From: Streptomyces odontomachi
Lineage (GTDB): Bacteria; Actinomycetota; Actinomycetes; Streptomycetales; Streptomycetaceae
DNA length: 64,000 bases
Assembly (NCBI RefSeq): GCF_024435355.1
Contig: NZ_JAMJWG010000016.1
Location: 186,001-250,000, forward strand
Direction of reading: 5' to 3'
Shown here: one piece after another, positions 44,740 to 52,713 of the stretch
Layout: each line of letters begins with the position of its first letter
How positions within the stretch are numbered: position 1 is the first letter of the stretch
Translations under genes and position numbers: made by a program
The notes under the pieces: generated by a model
Seen by the model: the letters and a program-made list of their open reading frames with translations, nothing else
Told to the model about the DNA's origin: nothing
Databases searched by the model: none

Positions 44740-44926
44740 GTTACAACCTTCTCTACGACTTCAAGGCGGCTCGCTCCGCTCACCGCGCGCGGCCCGGCCC
44801 CCGGCCGGGCCTGCGCTCCTGTCTCCGCCCCGCTCCAGCCCGGCCGGCGTCCGTGCCGCGCTCCACAGCGATCAGTCGCCTGATGTCAGAGAAGGGGTAC
44901 GTCGTGGCTGGGGCGGTCGGCTCCGC

Positions 44927-45070
44927 GGCTTTACGGAGCCACTTTGGCGCGAGCCTCGCAGATCATGGCCCCAACGTCGTGCTTTACCGGGCAGGTCAAC
45001 AGACCGCCCGACGCGCCGCAAGCTTACGGGGCCATGATCACTCGCGCCAAAGCAGCGCCACCCCAAAGCC
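44927..45070. ncRNA. 144-nt long imperfect hairpin: ssDNA origin, RNA or terminator candidate
   Basis: Two roughly 70-nt arms pair around an AACA loop. Matched blocks include CTTTGGCGCGAG with its complement, GATCATGGCCCC with GGGGCCATGATC, and CGGGCAGGTC with GACCGCCCG near the tip. A nested alternative stem, GGCTCCG/CGGAGCC, lies at 44919-44940. It sits between the convergent DUF1152 and AIPR genes. Candidates: a single-strand origin for rolling-circle replication, a bidirectional terminator, or a structured RNA. Type is inferred from shape only. Confidence 0.45.
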
Positions 45071-45101
45071 GCTGCGCCGACCTCGTCATGTCGCTTTAAT
45101 G

Positions 45102-46808
45102 CTATTTGAGCAGCTCAGAAAGGTACTGCTCAGTGAAATCCCGTGTACGCCCAAAGTCGCGGTTGATCTCTTGGCCGCCAGCAAGTTTGACTAGGGCGTC
45201 GACACAAGTGTGGACGGCTTCGAGATAGCGGTCGTCGTCCCACAAAAAAACATTGAAAGGCTTGCAGTCCTTCTCCGCCTTCTTGCCGACACTTTCCACT
45301 TTTTCCGGAGTGCTCGACTTAGAATAAATCGTTCGAACCCCGGCCAGAAGGTGGTATCGGGCCGGCTTTAGCTCTCGCGCAATTGCTCCACTCCTGAAGA
45401 AATGGTCAAGCTTGCAGAAAGCGTAGGCGGCGGAATAATAATATGCCTCATTGTGCGCATCGGAGAATACGTCGTTGCCCACACGGTTGCGAAGGTCCCC
45501 ATAGTAACGGGCGGCCGTGTGTGGAATCCTCAGGTAGAGCGAAGCGAAAGCTTGCATCAGGTTACGGAGGGAGATAACCCGCCATGTACCGCGGACTTGA
45601 GGCGAACCCGACCACTGCAGCGAACGCCGCTCATAGTAGATGCGCTTACCGGACTCTGCTTCAAACGAGTTGAAATAGGCTTCGATCCTCTTCTGCAGAT
45701 CCGAGAGGGCGAAAAGGTTCTCCTTGGTTACCTGACCTTGCTTATTAGTAGCCTTCGTGATGCTCTTAGCCACCTCGTCATCCAAAGTGACGATCAAGCG
45801 AAAGGGGACGTACACACCGTCCAGGTTTTCTCGCTCAGAGTGAAGGATGTGACTAGTTTGGCACCCATTCACAACTTGGAAGTCCACAAGGGTCATGCGA
45901 TTACCCGTGGGCTTCAGGTCGTGCGCAACTACCGTGACCCCATTATTTAGGACGCAGAACCGACTACGGTCACCAGAGGCCAACGTCTGCCTGATATCCG
46001 CATTGACGTCGGTCTCGCCTAGAAAGTCGCGAACGTTGTCAAAGAAGAGAGTCTTACGGATCTCCCCTTCGTCATCAGTTACTAGTTTGATGAATTCGCT
46101 GCCAGGAAGCACCCCAAGATACGCTTCACGCACCCCTTCTACCTCAGGAAGCGTGGTTCGATTCTCGAACGTAACTGTCACCTCAAGAGCAGAATCAATA
46201 GCACGCCAGTTCCTTTGAACCTCGCTTGCCCCCCACACGTGAAAATCGACGCGCGAGAACAAGTTTGACCCAAATAGCCGCTTTCGGGTGTCCTCCATCT
46301 TTTTCACGATGGGGCCACGGTTGTTCCACGATCCAAGGGTTACATAGTAGAGGCGACATACAGGGTTCTCGCGAAATCGACTTGATTCCTCAAAGACCCT
46401 ATGGAGCATCTGCTGCTGATCCTCCAGGTTGGGATGGGGAGGCTCATCTTCCGTAAGCAGAGTAATTGACGCATCCGAGAAGATGCTCAAATCGCCCAAG
46501 TCGAAATTCGCCGACGTTTTCACCTGCGTTAGTGTGATCGAGACTTCAATCGTCCCGCCGCCCGAAAGTGCGTCTTCCAGTTCTGTCATTTCGGACACGA
46601 GTTCGTTATTAACGGAGAGCGCAAACCCGTCGATTCCGAGCGTGCCATCGTCACCGCAGGAAAAATCTTCGACGCTGAACTGTTGGTCGTGGTGGCGAGA
46701 GAGGACGATGAAGTTAACGAAGCGCTCGAAGGCGACATACTCCTTCAGATGCCCAACTCCTGCGTCCTTGGCCCAACTCTCCATCAACCCACGAGTAACC
46801 CTGTCCAC
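45102..46808 (-). CDS. AIPR family abortive-infection protein
   Basis: 568 residues. The AIPR core is plain: FFDNVRDFLGETDVNADIRQ (255-274), FCVLNNGVTVVA (284-295) and VDFQVVNGCQTSHIL (308-322). The N-terminal 105 residues contain GIDGFAL (Asp 60) and SITLTQVKTSANF (Gln 95, Lys 97), an arrangement like a PD-(D/E)xK nuclease core; that reading is inference. AIPR proteins were first linked to abortive phage resistance. GTG start behind GGAGGGG. Codon use is much less GC-rich than the AICE backbone, a sign of separate acquisition. It is last in a set of minus-strand cargo genes. Confidence 0.85.
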   Translation of the reverse strand: MDRVTRGLMESWAKDAGVGHLKEYVAFERFVNFIVLSRHHDQQFSVEDFSCGDDGTLGIDGFALSVNNELVSEMTELEDALSGGGTIEVSITLTQVKTSANFDLGDLSIFSDASITLLTEDEPPHPNLEDQQQMLHRVFEESSRFRENPVCRLYYVTLGSWNNRGPIVKKMEDTRKRLFGSNLFSRVDFHVWGASEVQRNWRAIDSALEVTVTFENRTTLPEVEGVREAYLGVLPGSEFIKLVTDDEGEIRKTLFFDNVRDFLGETDVNADIRQTLASGDRSRFCVLNNGVTVVAHDLKPTGNRMTLVDFQVVNGCQTSHILHSERENLDGVYVPFRLIVTLDDEVAKSITKATNKQGQVTKENLFALSDLQKRIEAYFNSFEAESGKRIYYERRSLQWSGSPQVRGTWRVISLRNLMQAFASLYLRIPHTAARYYGDLRNRVGNDVFSDAHNEAYYYSAAYAFCKLDHFFRSGAIARELKPARYHLLAGVRTIYSKSSTPEKVESVGKKAEKDCKPFNVFLWDDDRYLEAVHTCVDALVKLAGGQEINRDFGRTRDFTEQYLSELLK

Positions 46809-47126
46809 TGCCCCTCCGCGTCACTCCACTCGGCCCCCGCCGAGTCTGGCGATGAATATCTACCGTACTCAGGTTCCTGCACGTCCGTGTCCGCAAGCGA
46901 AGTCTTCGGGCCTGAGGCACCAGTCCGGGGCGGAGATGTGTGCCAGATCCGTGCCAGATCAGGCGGGGCCTCACGGGGAACACCGGGGAATCATGCGGCT
47001 GATCGCGAGATACTGAGACCGCTCCGCCGCTGGTCAGCCGAGCAACTGCCGACAGAAGACCAGAGCTTCCCAAGCTGATGTGGCTCGGTGCCGCCCTTGA
47101 TCAGTGGGCGCTGATCGGCTTGACCC

Positions 47127-47400
47127 ATGGCTGTGGCCCCCAGCGAGTACGACAAGGCAATGCCGATCGTGATAGCCCACTTCGCGAAGATCGAGCGGGC
47201 GGTCAGCCGGGCCCGCGCCACACACGGGAGGGCAGCTGTTCGCAACGGTCCATCAGGCCCTCGCCGAAGCACTGCAGGACGAGGGCGCCCATGGCGTCGT
47301 GCGCCAGGTCGTCGAGGAGTTGGCGCTCCAAATCTCTGGGACAGTTACCGCGCCACGCATGAGAGGCGTCCCAAACCAAGGCGCAGCCCCTGCCCAAGTT
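47127..47400 (+). pseudogene. Frameshifted remnant of an unrecognised gene
   Basis: A frame starting MAVAPSEYDKAMPIVIAHFA loses sense near 47225. The next frame, open from 47221, reads QLFATVHQALAEALQDEGAH and VVRQVVEELALQISG and looks protein-like until about 47340. Together they suggest one gene broken by a frameshift. No family recognised. The rest of 46809-47126 holds the AIPR upstream region and nothing else supported. Confidence 0.4.
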
Positions 47401-47432
47401 GCTTCGGGACGAGAAGGACGTGGGTTCGCGTA

Positions 47433-47717
47433 TCAGCGTAGAGGCTTCCTGCGCAACTTGGGGAGGGGCTTGGCGGGACCGAACTGCCAGTCGAGAGGGC
47501 TGCCAGGATTCTTTTCGATCTTCAGCATGACCGACTGGGAAGCGGAGAACTTGAGGACGAGTCCAGCGCGGAACCTTCCATCTGCTTGCCTGTCCCAGAC
47601 AAGATTAGTGTTTGTCTTGGCCCACACCGCTGCGTCCACGAACCGTGAGAGCAAGGGCGGTAGCTCGGCGTCCTTCTTCCTGCCCTCGTCCATCAATTCT
47701 TCCCCTATGCTCGGCAC
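47433..47717 (-). CDS. Small hypothetical protein in the cargo region
   Basis: 94 residues from a GTG: PSIGEELMDEGRKKDAELPP, then SRFVDAAVWAKTNTNLVWDR and FSASQSVMLKIEKNPGSPLD, a mixed alpha/beta pattern with moderate GC typical of the cargo. The frame is open for 25 more codons upstream (KRELGTERRTDVEIAK) without a start, so it may be the 3' end of a longer gene whose start is lost. Unrecognised. It lies upstream of AIPR on the same strand. Confidence 0.5.
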   Translation of the reverse strand: MPSIGEELMDEGRKKDAELPPLLSRFVDAAVWAKTNTNLVWDRQADGRFRAGLVLKFSASQSVMLKIEKNPGSPLDWQFGPAKPLPKLRRKPLR

Positions 47718-48176
47718 CTTGGCGATCTCAACGTCCGTACGTCTCTCGGTCCCCAGCTCACGCTTCCTAGTCTCGGCCGCGCTCGCACTCTAGGACACGA
47801 AGGACCGGAGCCGCTGACGATTCGGGCAGTTCCGCTCCACCGTGGACTTGTTCACGTTGCCGATGAGTTGGTTGCCCTCCTGGTCAGCGAGCGGGAGCCT
47901 GATAGCGAGCCTCGCTGGGCCGTGACGACGAACAGCCTGATCGTGGTGTGTTCGTCGACCCACAGCCCCGCCGTATTCCCCTCGTCCTCGGTATCACACC
48001 AGGCCAAGCCTGGTCTCTCGCGGCCTTAGCCGACGTGGTTGACATCCCCGGCTGACATCAACGACGGCATACGTGTGTACCCCGAGACGGCCACTTGTGG
48101 TCGTCCCGTCCTGGCTGTGCCACGGGTTTACTGGCCGCTGATCGCACTCCCAAAAGCGGGGTGTCGAGTGCCGTCG
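47718..48176. other. Decayed sequence, possible gene remnants
   Basis: On the minus strand, between about 47800 and 47960, two frames give short protein-like pieces (HTTIRLFVVTAQ, then ARLAIRLPLADQEGNQLIGN and VNKSTVERNCPNRQRL) that would join after one frameshift. This resembles a degraded small gene. Nothing else is recognised here. Confidence 0.35.
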
Positions 48177-48539
48177 TCATTCCTCGCGGTGCTGAGCGAA
48201 CACCTGCTGCTGCTCGTCCCGCCAACTCCAGTTGGCTGGCCTGGAGAAGGGCAAGCTTCGGGCAAGGCCGGAGAACTGGTCAGATGGCTCCCGGCTGGCC
48301 TTATTCACCACGATCGCCGAGAGCATCGGTGCTCGTCCGGCTTCGTTGTGGTGAAGACAGACATCCTTGAGTAGATAAGTCATTACCCCGCGGTGCGGCG
48401 GGATGGAGTCGAAGCCCTGTGCCGCCAACTCGGTGCTCAGTTCCCCATACGTGATGGTCTTGCCCTGCCTGGCGCGCTCCTGCAGGATCTCCACGGCCGC
48501 TTCGACTGCTGCCGGGTATTCTGGGTCCTGGATCCTCAT
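48177..48539 (-). CDS. Hypothetical protein with weak ATL-like pattern
   Basis: 120 residues. VEILQERARQGKTITYGELS followed by a helix and PMLSAIVVNKASREPSDQF; the order TYGELS ... LSAIVVN vaguely recalls the DNA-binding domain of alkyltransferase-like proteins (TYGDIA ... PCHRVV), but the PCHR motif is absent. The C-terminus is aromatic and charged (WSWRDEQQQVFAQHREE). Function unknown; comparable proteins occur in actinobacterial accessory regions. Co-oriented with the 262-residue gene 101 bp upstream. Confidence 0.6.
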   Translation of the reverse strand: MRIQDPEYPAAVEAAVEILQERARQGKTITYGELSTELAAQGFDSIPPHRGVMTYLLKDVCLHHNEAGRAPMLSAIVVNKASREPSDQFSGLARSLPFSRPANWSWRDEQQQVFAQHREE

Positions 48540-48640
48540 CGCCGCTCCCCCTTATCGCGTAGACACCGTCCAGCCTGTGCCTCGTACCAGCTGAACACCA
48601 GTACGATAATGCTATAGATGGTACAGCGGCGAAAATCCGC

Positions 48641-49429
48641 TTAGGCATTTCTCCACGCATCGAGGAATCGCTTGCGATCTTCTTCTGTTTCCTGCAGTCG
48701 TCGGTTAGCAAGCAGGACATGCCAGGCAGTGGTCTCGGCGTCACGTAGCCACAGCTTTCCGAGGTATCGGCCGCCCGCTGCGAACGTGTTACGCTCCAGC
48801 GCTCCGCCGATCACTTCTGCTACTGCATCCCGCTGCTGGCCATCGAGCTCTTCTAGGAAGGCAAGCACGCGACCGGCAATGCCTGCTTCGTTCCCGTTAA
48901 TCAGGTAGTCGAAGAATGGGCCACCCGCATTGGCCGGATCAATATTCAGCGAGGCGTCACCTCCCGTATTACCCAGAGAATTCCAAAAATCATGCCCTTC
49001 TGGAGTTCCTGGCAGAGGGAGCGCGGCAAAAAGATCGACCAGATGACCGTTGGCCGCTTGGTTGTACGAGACGTCGCAGGCTGCCGCAGCGGCGATGTTC
49101 GCAACCTGCTCGGTGTTCAGCCCTCCGTCCTCTGGCCAGTCCAATGGAGTGTTGAACCGCTGGGTGACGTGCTGGGTCAGTTCATCATCGTTGTCTAGAT
49201 GTCGCTGGACGATCACAAGTTCCCCCAGTTCAGCGCCGGACGGTGCACAAGCCAGCTGCTCCGTCTGCCAGTGTGCCCAACTACGCGGCGATTCGCTTGA
49301 ATTTCTGGAGAACGTCCGGAAACAGCCGGTAGCCTCTTCGGGACGACGAAGTCGTGTCAGAACCGTGGCAGATCTTGCAGGGGAGACGCGGGGAGCGGCG
49401 AGACCAAGCCACTGGCTGGTAAGTGTCAT
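48641..49429 (-). CDS. Hypothetical cargo protein, unrecognised
   Basis: 262 residues. The first 75 residues are polar and poorly structured; the rest (from GELVIVQRHLDNDDELTQHV) is acidic, helical and well-formed, including FWNSLGNTGGDASLNIDPAN and VLAFLEELDGQQRDAVAEVI. No motif recognised. Codons are moderately GC-rich, like the AIPR gene. It begins the minus-strand cargo set that ends with AIPR. A later start near residue 75 is possible. Confidence 0.6.
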   Translation of the reverse strand: MTLTSQWLGLAAPRVSPARSATVLTRLRRPEEATGCFRTFSRNSSESPRSWAHWQTEQLACAPSGAELGELVIVQRHLDNDDELTQHVTQRFNTPLDWPEDGGLNTEQVANIAAAAACDVSYNQAANGHLVDLFAALPLPGTPEGHDFWNSLGNTGGDASLNIDPANAGGPFFDYLINGNEAGIAGRVLAFLEELDGQQRDAVAEVIGGALERNTFAAGGRYLGKLWLRDAETTAWHVLLANRRLQETEEDRKRFLDAWRNA

Positions 49430-49573
49430 GGTCGCTGCGTCACAGATCAGTCAAATCCCCCATGGACAATCCAAGATTCCCAAGCTGACGGCTCATGGGA
49501 GCCCAGCCATGTATGCCCGAACCCGCACTGCCCCGATAGCCTGCCGTCGTAATCCTTCGCACTTGGAGGCTTC

Positions 49574-50119
49574 ATGACAGCAGCCGCTCTCGTCAGTCCC
49601 GATCGGCTGTGGTCCGCGACAGAGGCCTTGGCACGTCCCAGTCCCGTTCCAGCGGTGGCCGGCGTCTACGGGTGGCACTTCGAGCAGGCACCTCACTCGG
49701 ACCTGGCTGCCGGGCATCTGCTCTACGTCGGCATAGCTCCGCGCTATATGGCGAACCGGACCAGCACGCAGAACCTGAGGAAGCGTGTGCGGTACCACTA
49801 CCGGGGCAACGCGGCCGGCTCGACCCTGCGGCTCACGCTCGGCTGCCTGCTCGGGCTCGAACTGCGCCGTGTGGGCAGCGGCAAGCGCATGACCTTCGGC
49901 AAAACAGGCGAAGCCGCCCTCAGCCAGTGGATGGCAGAAAACGCACGAGTGTGCTGGATCGAGCATGGCGAGCCCTGGGTCCTGGAGTCAGAGCTCATCT
50001 CTCAACTCGATCTGCCGCTGAACCTTGACCAGAACCGCCACAACGCGTTCCACAGCCGCCTCAAGAGCCTGCGGGCCGAAGCTCGCCAGCGGGCCCGAGA
50101 GTTGCCCATCAGCGCGTAG
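49574..50119 (+). CDS. GIY-YIG nuclease-like protein
   Basis: 181 residues. VAGVYGWHF and HLLYVGIAP correspond to the GIY and YIG strands, followed by LRKRVRYHYRGNAAGSTLRL with the catalytic-type Arg and a conserved RMTFGKTGEAALSQWM; a Glu in PWVLESELISQLDLPLN is the likely metal ligand. The domain is a small endonuclease fold. It stands alone 290 bp inside attR, transcribed toward it, so it may serve defence or element stability. Opposite strand from the AIPR set. Confidence 0.8.
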   Translation: MTAAALVSPDRLWSATEALARPSPVPAVAGVYGWHFEQAPHSDLAAGHLLYVGIAPRYMANRTSTQNLRKRVRYHYRGNAAGSTLRLTLGCLLGLELRRVGSGKRMTFGKTGEAALSQWMAENARVCWIEHGEPWVLESELISQLDLPLNLDQNRHNAFHSRLKSLRAEARQRARELPISA

Positions 50120-50302
50120 GCCGAGGGACCGCCCCACAGGGCGATCGGACTACACGGATGCCGCTCCCCCACCCGGCCCGGCTCGAACGGGCTGGTCCCC
50201 TCCACAATGGGCCGGCGCCTGGGGGAAGCAGCCGCCGACCGACGCGGGCCGCGTCAACCATAGGCGCAATGGCAGGTTGTCCGTGAGCGCTGGAGAGCTG
50301 CG

Positions 50303-50325
50303 GTACAGCAGCGAAGTACAGCAAC
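50303..50325 (+). repeat. Right arm-type repeat (candidate Int/Xis site)
   Basis: GTACAGCAGC-GAAGTACAGCAAC, two mismatches from the copy at 33373-33395 and in the same orientation, 83 bp inside attR. Confidence 0.6.
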
Positions 50326-50407
50326 CTCTGCAACCGCAGACAACGGCCAGTGTCCCTCGATGGCCGACTGACCAGCGCGCCGGACCTCAATGACCACTCA
50401 GCCGAGA

Positions 50408-50451
50408 GTTCGGGACGAAGAGGTCGTGGGTTCAAATCCCGCCACCCCGAC
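50408..50451 (+). repeat. attR core (44-bp direct repeat)
   Basis: Identical to the attL core; it is the original 3' half of tRNA-Pro left downstream of the element and lacks the 5' half of the gene. Confidence 0.95.
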
Positions 50452-50473
50452 AGCTGAAGATGTAGGTCAGGTC

Positions 50474-50506
50474 AGGCCCGGTTTCCAGGGATTGGAAACC
50501 GGGCCT
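50474..50506 (+). terminator. Native tRNA-Pro terminator, displaced
   Basis: A 14-bp perfect stem, AGGCCCGGTTTCCA with its complement, and a 5-nt loop, 22 bp past attR. Before integration it would have followed tRNA-Pro directly. Confidence 0.75.
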
Positions 50507-50673
50507 GCTGTGTTGACCGGATGTTCTGGGGAGTGGATCATGGAATCCACTCCCCAGACCGCTCCTCAGACCGCTCCTCGCCTCTCGTAGCGGTCGAGGC
50601 TTCGTGCCGGGTGTGACGTGGGACTAGCGACGACTTCGGTGTCCCTCGGTGGTCTAGGGGGCGTTCGGATGTG

Positions 50674-51852
50674 TCACTGGGGCGCCTCGGTGTTCTGGCC
50701 GGCGGTGATCACGGTGCGGTGAGGGAACGCGATGAGCAGTGCGGCCGCGACCAGGAGGCCGCTTGCCCACAGGGGTCCGAGGTCGCCGACCGAGGTGTTG
50801 AGCGTGGCCGCGGCGACGAGTGGGCCGACGGCGGCGCCGGCGTTGAGTGCGGCGGTCGCGTAGGAGCCGGCCATGGTGGGGGCTGCTGCCGCCTCGTAGA
50901 GCACCCGCGTGATGAGCGTGCTGCCCAGAGCGAACGACAGGGCCCCTTGCACGAATACCAGGGCAAGCAGAGCAACCGGCTGGTAGGCCATCACGGCCAG
51001 GGCCAGCCAGCCGGTGAGTAGCAGCGGACCGCCGACTGCGAGGACCAGGCCGGGGCGCTGGTCGGACAGCCGGCCGGCGACGGTGACGCCGATCAAGGAA
51101 CCGGCGCCGAAGAGCACCAGAACCACGGAGATCCACAGTTCGCCCAGCCCGGCGGTGTCGGTTATGACGGGGGCGAGGAAGGTGAAGCTTGCGAAGGTCG
51201 CCGCGTTCACCAGTGCTCCGAGCAGCATGGCCAGGAGCAGTCGCGGGGTCCTGAGCTGCGCGAGCTCCGCTCGTAGGCTCGGCGAGTCGCTCTCGTCCGT
51301 CTTCGTCCTACCCGCCGGGATTCCGGTGAGGATGCCGATCGCCGCGGGCAGGCAGAGGGTGGCGACTGCCCAGAACGTGGCCCGCCAGCCGAGGAGCGTG
51401 CCGAGTACTGCACCCCCGGGGACCCCGACGATCGTGGCCACCGTGGTGCCTGACAGCAGCACGGCCAGCGCCTGTCCCTTCTTGTCGGGCAGGACCAGCG
51501 CGACGGCGGTCGTCAGAGCTACGGCGAGGAATCCGGCGTTCGCGAGCGCCGCGACCACCCGCGTCGCGAACAGGATCGGGAAGCTTGAAGTGGCAGCGCC
51601 CACGGTGTGCGCTGTCAGGAACACCAGGACGAACCCAAGCAGGCTCGAACGTCCAGGCCGGTTACGGGCGAGTACTGCCATGAGCGGGGCACCGACGATC
51701 ATGCCGATCGCGAAGGCCGATGTGAGGGTGCCGGTCGTCCCGACGGTGACGTCGAGGTCTGCGGCGATGTCCGGCAAGAGGCCGGCGAGCATGAACTCCG
51801 AGGTACCCATGGCGAAGACCGCCATGGCAAGCAGATACAGCGGGAGAGGCAT
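50674..51852 (-). CDS. cmlR: Cmx/CmlR-family chloramphenicol efflux MFS transporter
   Basis: 392 residues, the usual length of the Streptomyces lividans CmlR type. Twelve membrane segments begin with MPLPLYLLAMAVFAMGTSEF; MFS motif A region MIVGAPLMAVLARNRPGRSS and antiporter motif C region LLSGTTVATIVGVPGGAVLG are present. It should export chloramphenicol with proton exchange. ATG at 51852 is used; the 29-codon longer frame has no membrane or family logic. It lies just beyond attR. No regulator or attenuator peptide is obvious, though an upstream leader is possible. Confidence 0.9.
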   Translation of the reverse strand: MPLPLYLLAMAVFAMGTSEFMLAGLLPDIAADLDVTVGTTGTLTSAFAIGMIVGAPLMAVLARNRPGRSSLLGFVLVFLTAHTVGAATSSFPILFATRVVAALANAGFLAVALTTAVALVLPDKKGQALAVLLSGTTVATIVGVPGGAVLGTLLGWRATFWAVATLCLPAAIGILTGIPAGRTKTDESDSPSLRAELAQLRTPRLLLAMLLGALVNAATFASFTFLAPVITDTAGLGELWISVVLVLFGAGSLIGVTVAGRLSDQRPGLVLAVGGPLLLTGWLALAVMAYQPVALLALVFVQGALSFALGSTLITRVLYEAAAAPTMAGSYATAALNAGAAVGPLVAAATLNTSVGDLGPLWASGLLVAAALLIAFPHRTVITAGQNTEAPQ

Positions 51853-52713
51853 CGAGTGGCTCCGGGGTGAGGAGAAGCACGAGAAGGTCATCTCGTCACC
51901 GCGGCCAACCCCTGGGGCACACTCGTCCGACCGCGCCACGCGTCGCGACGGCGGGGCTACGAGCTCAGTGGTTCAGGGGGCTGACGGCGTGACCGAAAGC
52001 CCCCGCCCTGTCCGACTCAGGACTCGACATGGCCCGCACGCTACCCGAAATCGTCGCGGAGCTTGTCGGTCCTCGGAACCGAGCCGCTCGCTCGGCGGAC
52101 GTGTAGCGGTCACTCGGCGGACTTGTCCGGTATCTCAGCGTTGGCCATGAGGATGGGTAGGGGTCACGAACCGCCCCGGCGATGCCAGGTGGGTCGTCTG
52201 CGGTCGCGCGCCAGCCCGGCACAGGTCAGAGGCCCTCGCTTGATCGCGAATGGGCCTCTGAGTGTCCCTGAACTTCAATAGATACCTGAGTAGATACCTG
52301 AGTAGGCGACTAGCAACGTGACGCGACTACGCCGTTACGCAAAGCGGTGACACAAGCCGTGACACAAGCCGTGACATAAAACAGTCCCCGGAGTCCTCAC
52401 CGTTGCCGTCTACCTCAGTCGTCGCTGAAGCTACGGTAGCGAGGGGCTTCGGGGGCCTGGCCAGACCCTGCGAGGATCTCTTGCCAATGGACGTCTCCAC
52501 TGGCGGTGCGATTCTCCGGTTTTCTGGTCTAATGTCCAGTATGCACGCAATATGGCTCATGTCAAGAGGTGCGGGGAGGTGCGGGGAGTCCGTTTGCCAT
52601 GGAGGGGTTTCCGGACGGCTACGGAGTGTAGCGATGTGCGCAACGGCGCCGTCCTCCGACCCCGGGCATCCGGGCCGCCCGCGCGCCCCTTCACCAACGC
52701 CTAGCGCCCTGTC
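51853..52713. other. Gene-free region with relic element end
   Basis: The left 300 bases contain the cmlR upstream region, with a repeated (A/G)CTCGGCGGAC(G/T)TGT unit near 52085-52125. The middle (52201-52300) resembles the left end of the AICE and is annotated separately. The right part (52320-52560) is AT-richer, with tandem CAAGCCGTGACA units near 52350-52375. No gene is supported. Confidence 0.45.
52204..52260 (+). repeat. Relic resembling the attL/terminator junction of a tRNA-Pro element
   Basis: GCCAGCCCGGCACAGGTCAG aligns with the tRNA-Pro 3' end plus the first element bases after attL (GCCACCCCGACGCAGGTCAG), and is followed by a hairpin of the same build (CAGAGGCCC-TCGC ... GCGA-AT-GGGCCTCTG). 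Directly downstream GATACCTGAGTA occurs twice. Confidence 0.5.

Larger units (their letters stand above)
33280..50451. mobile_element. AICE (pSAM2-type integrative and conjugative element) in tRNA-Pro
   Basis: Bounded by identical 44-bp direct repeats derived from the tRNA-Pro 3' half. The left end carries integrase, excisionase and a RepSA-like initiator; the middle carries Spd-type spread proteins, an FtsK-like TraB and a KorSA-like repressor; the right third is cargo (DUF1152, AIPR, unknowns, GIY-YIG). This is the hallmark AICE gene set: conjugation of double-stranded DNA by one FtsK-like protein between mycelia, with autonomous rolling-circle replication. pSAM2 itself also uses tRNA-Pro. 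The integrase is frameshifted in this sequence, so the copy may be immobile unless complemented or unless the shift is a sequencing artefact. Confidence 0.95.

Noticed and set aside
45402..45950. Plus-strand 182-codon frame
   Set aside because: Lies fully antisense to the AIPR gene, which has clear family motifs.
47299..47793. Plus-strand 164-codon frame as one gene
   Set aside because: Only its first part looks protein-like and belongs to a frameshifted remnant; the rest is antisense to the 47433-47717 frame.
50380..50451. Second tRNA gene
   Set aside because: Only the 3' half of tRNA-Pro is present; it is attR, not a functional gene.
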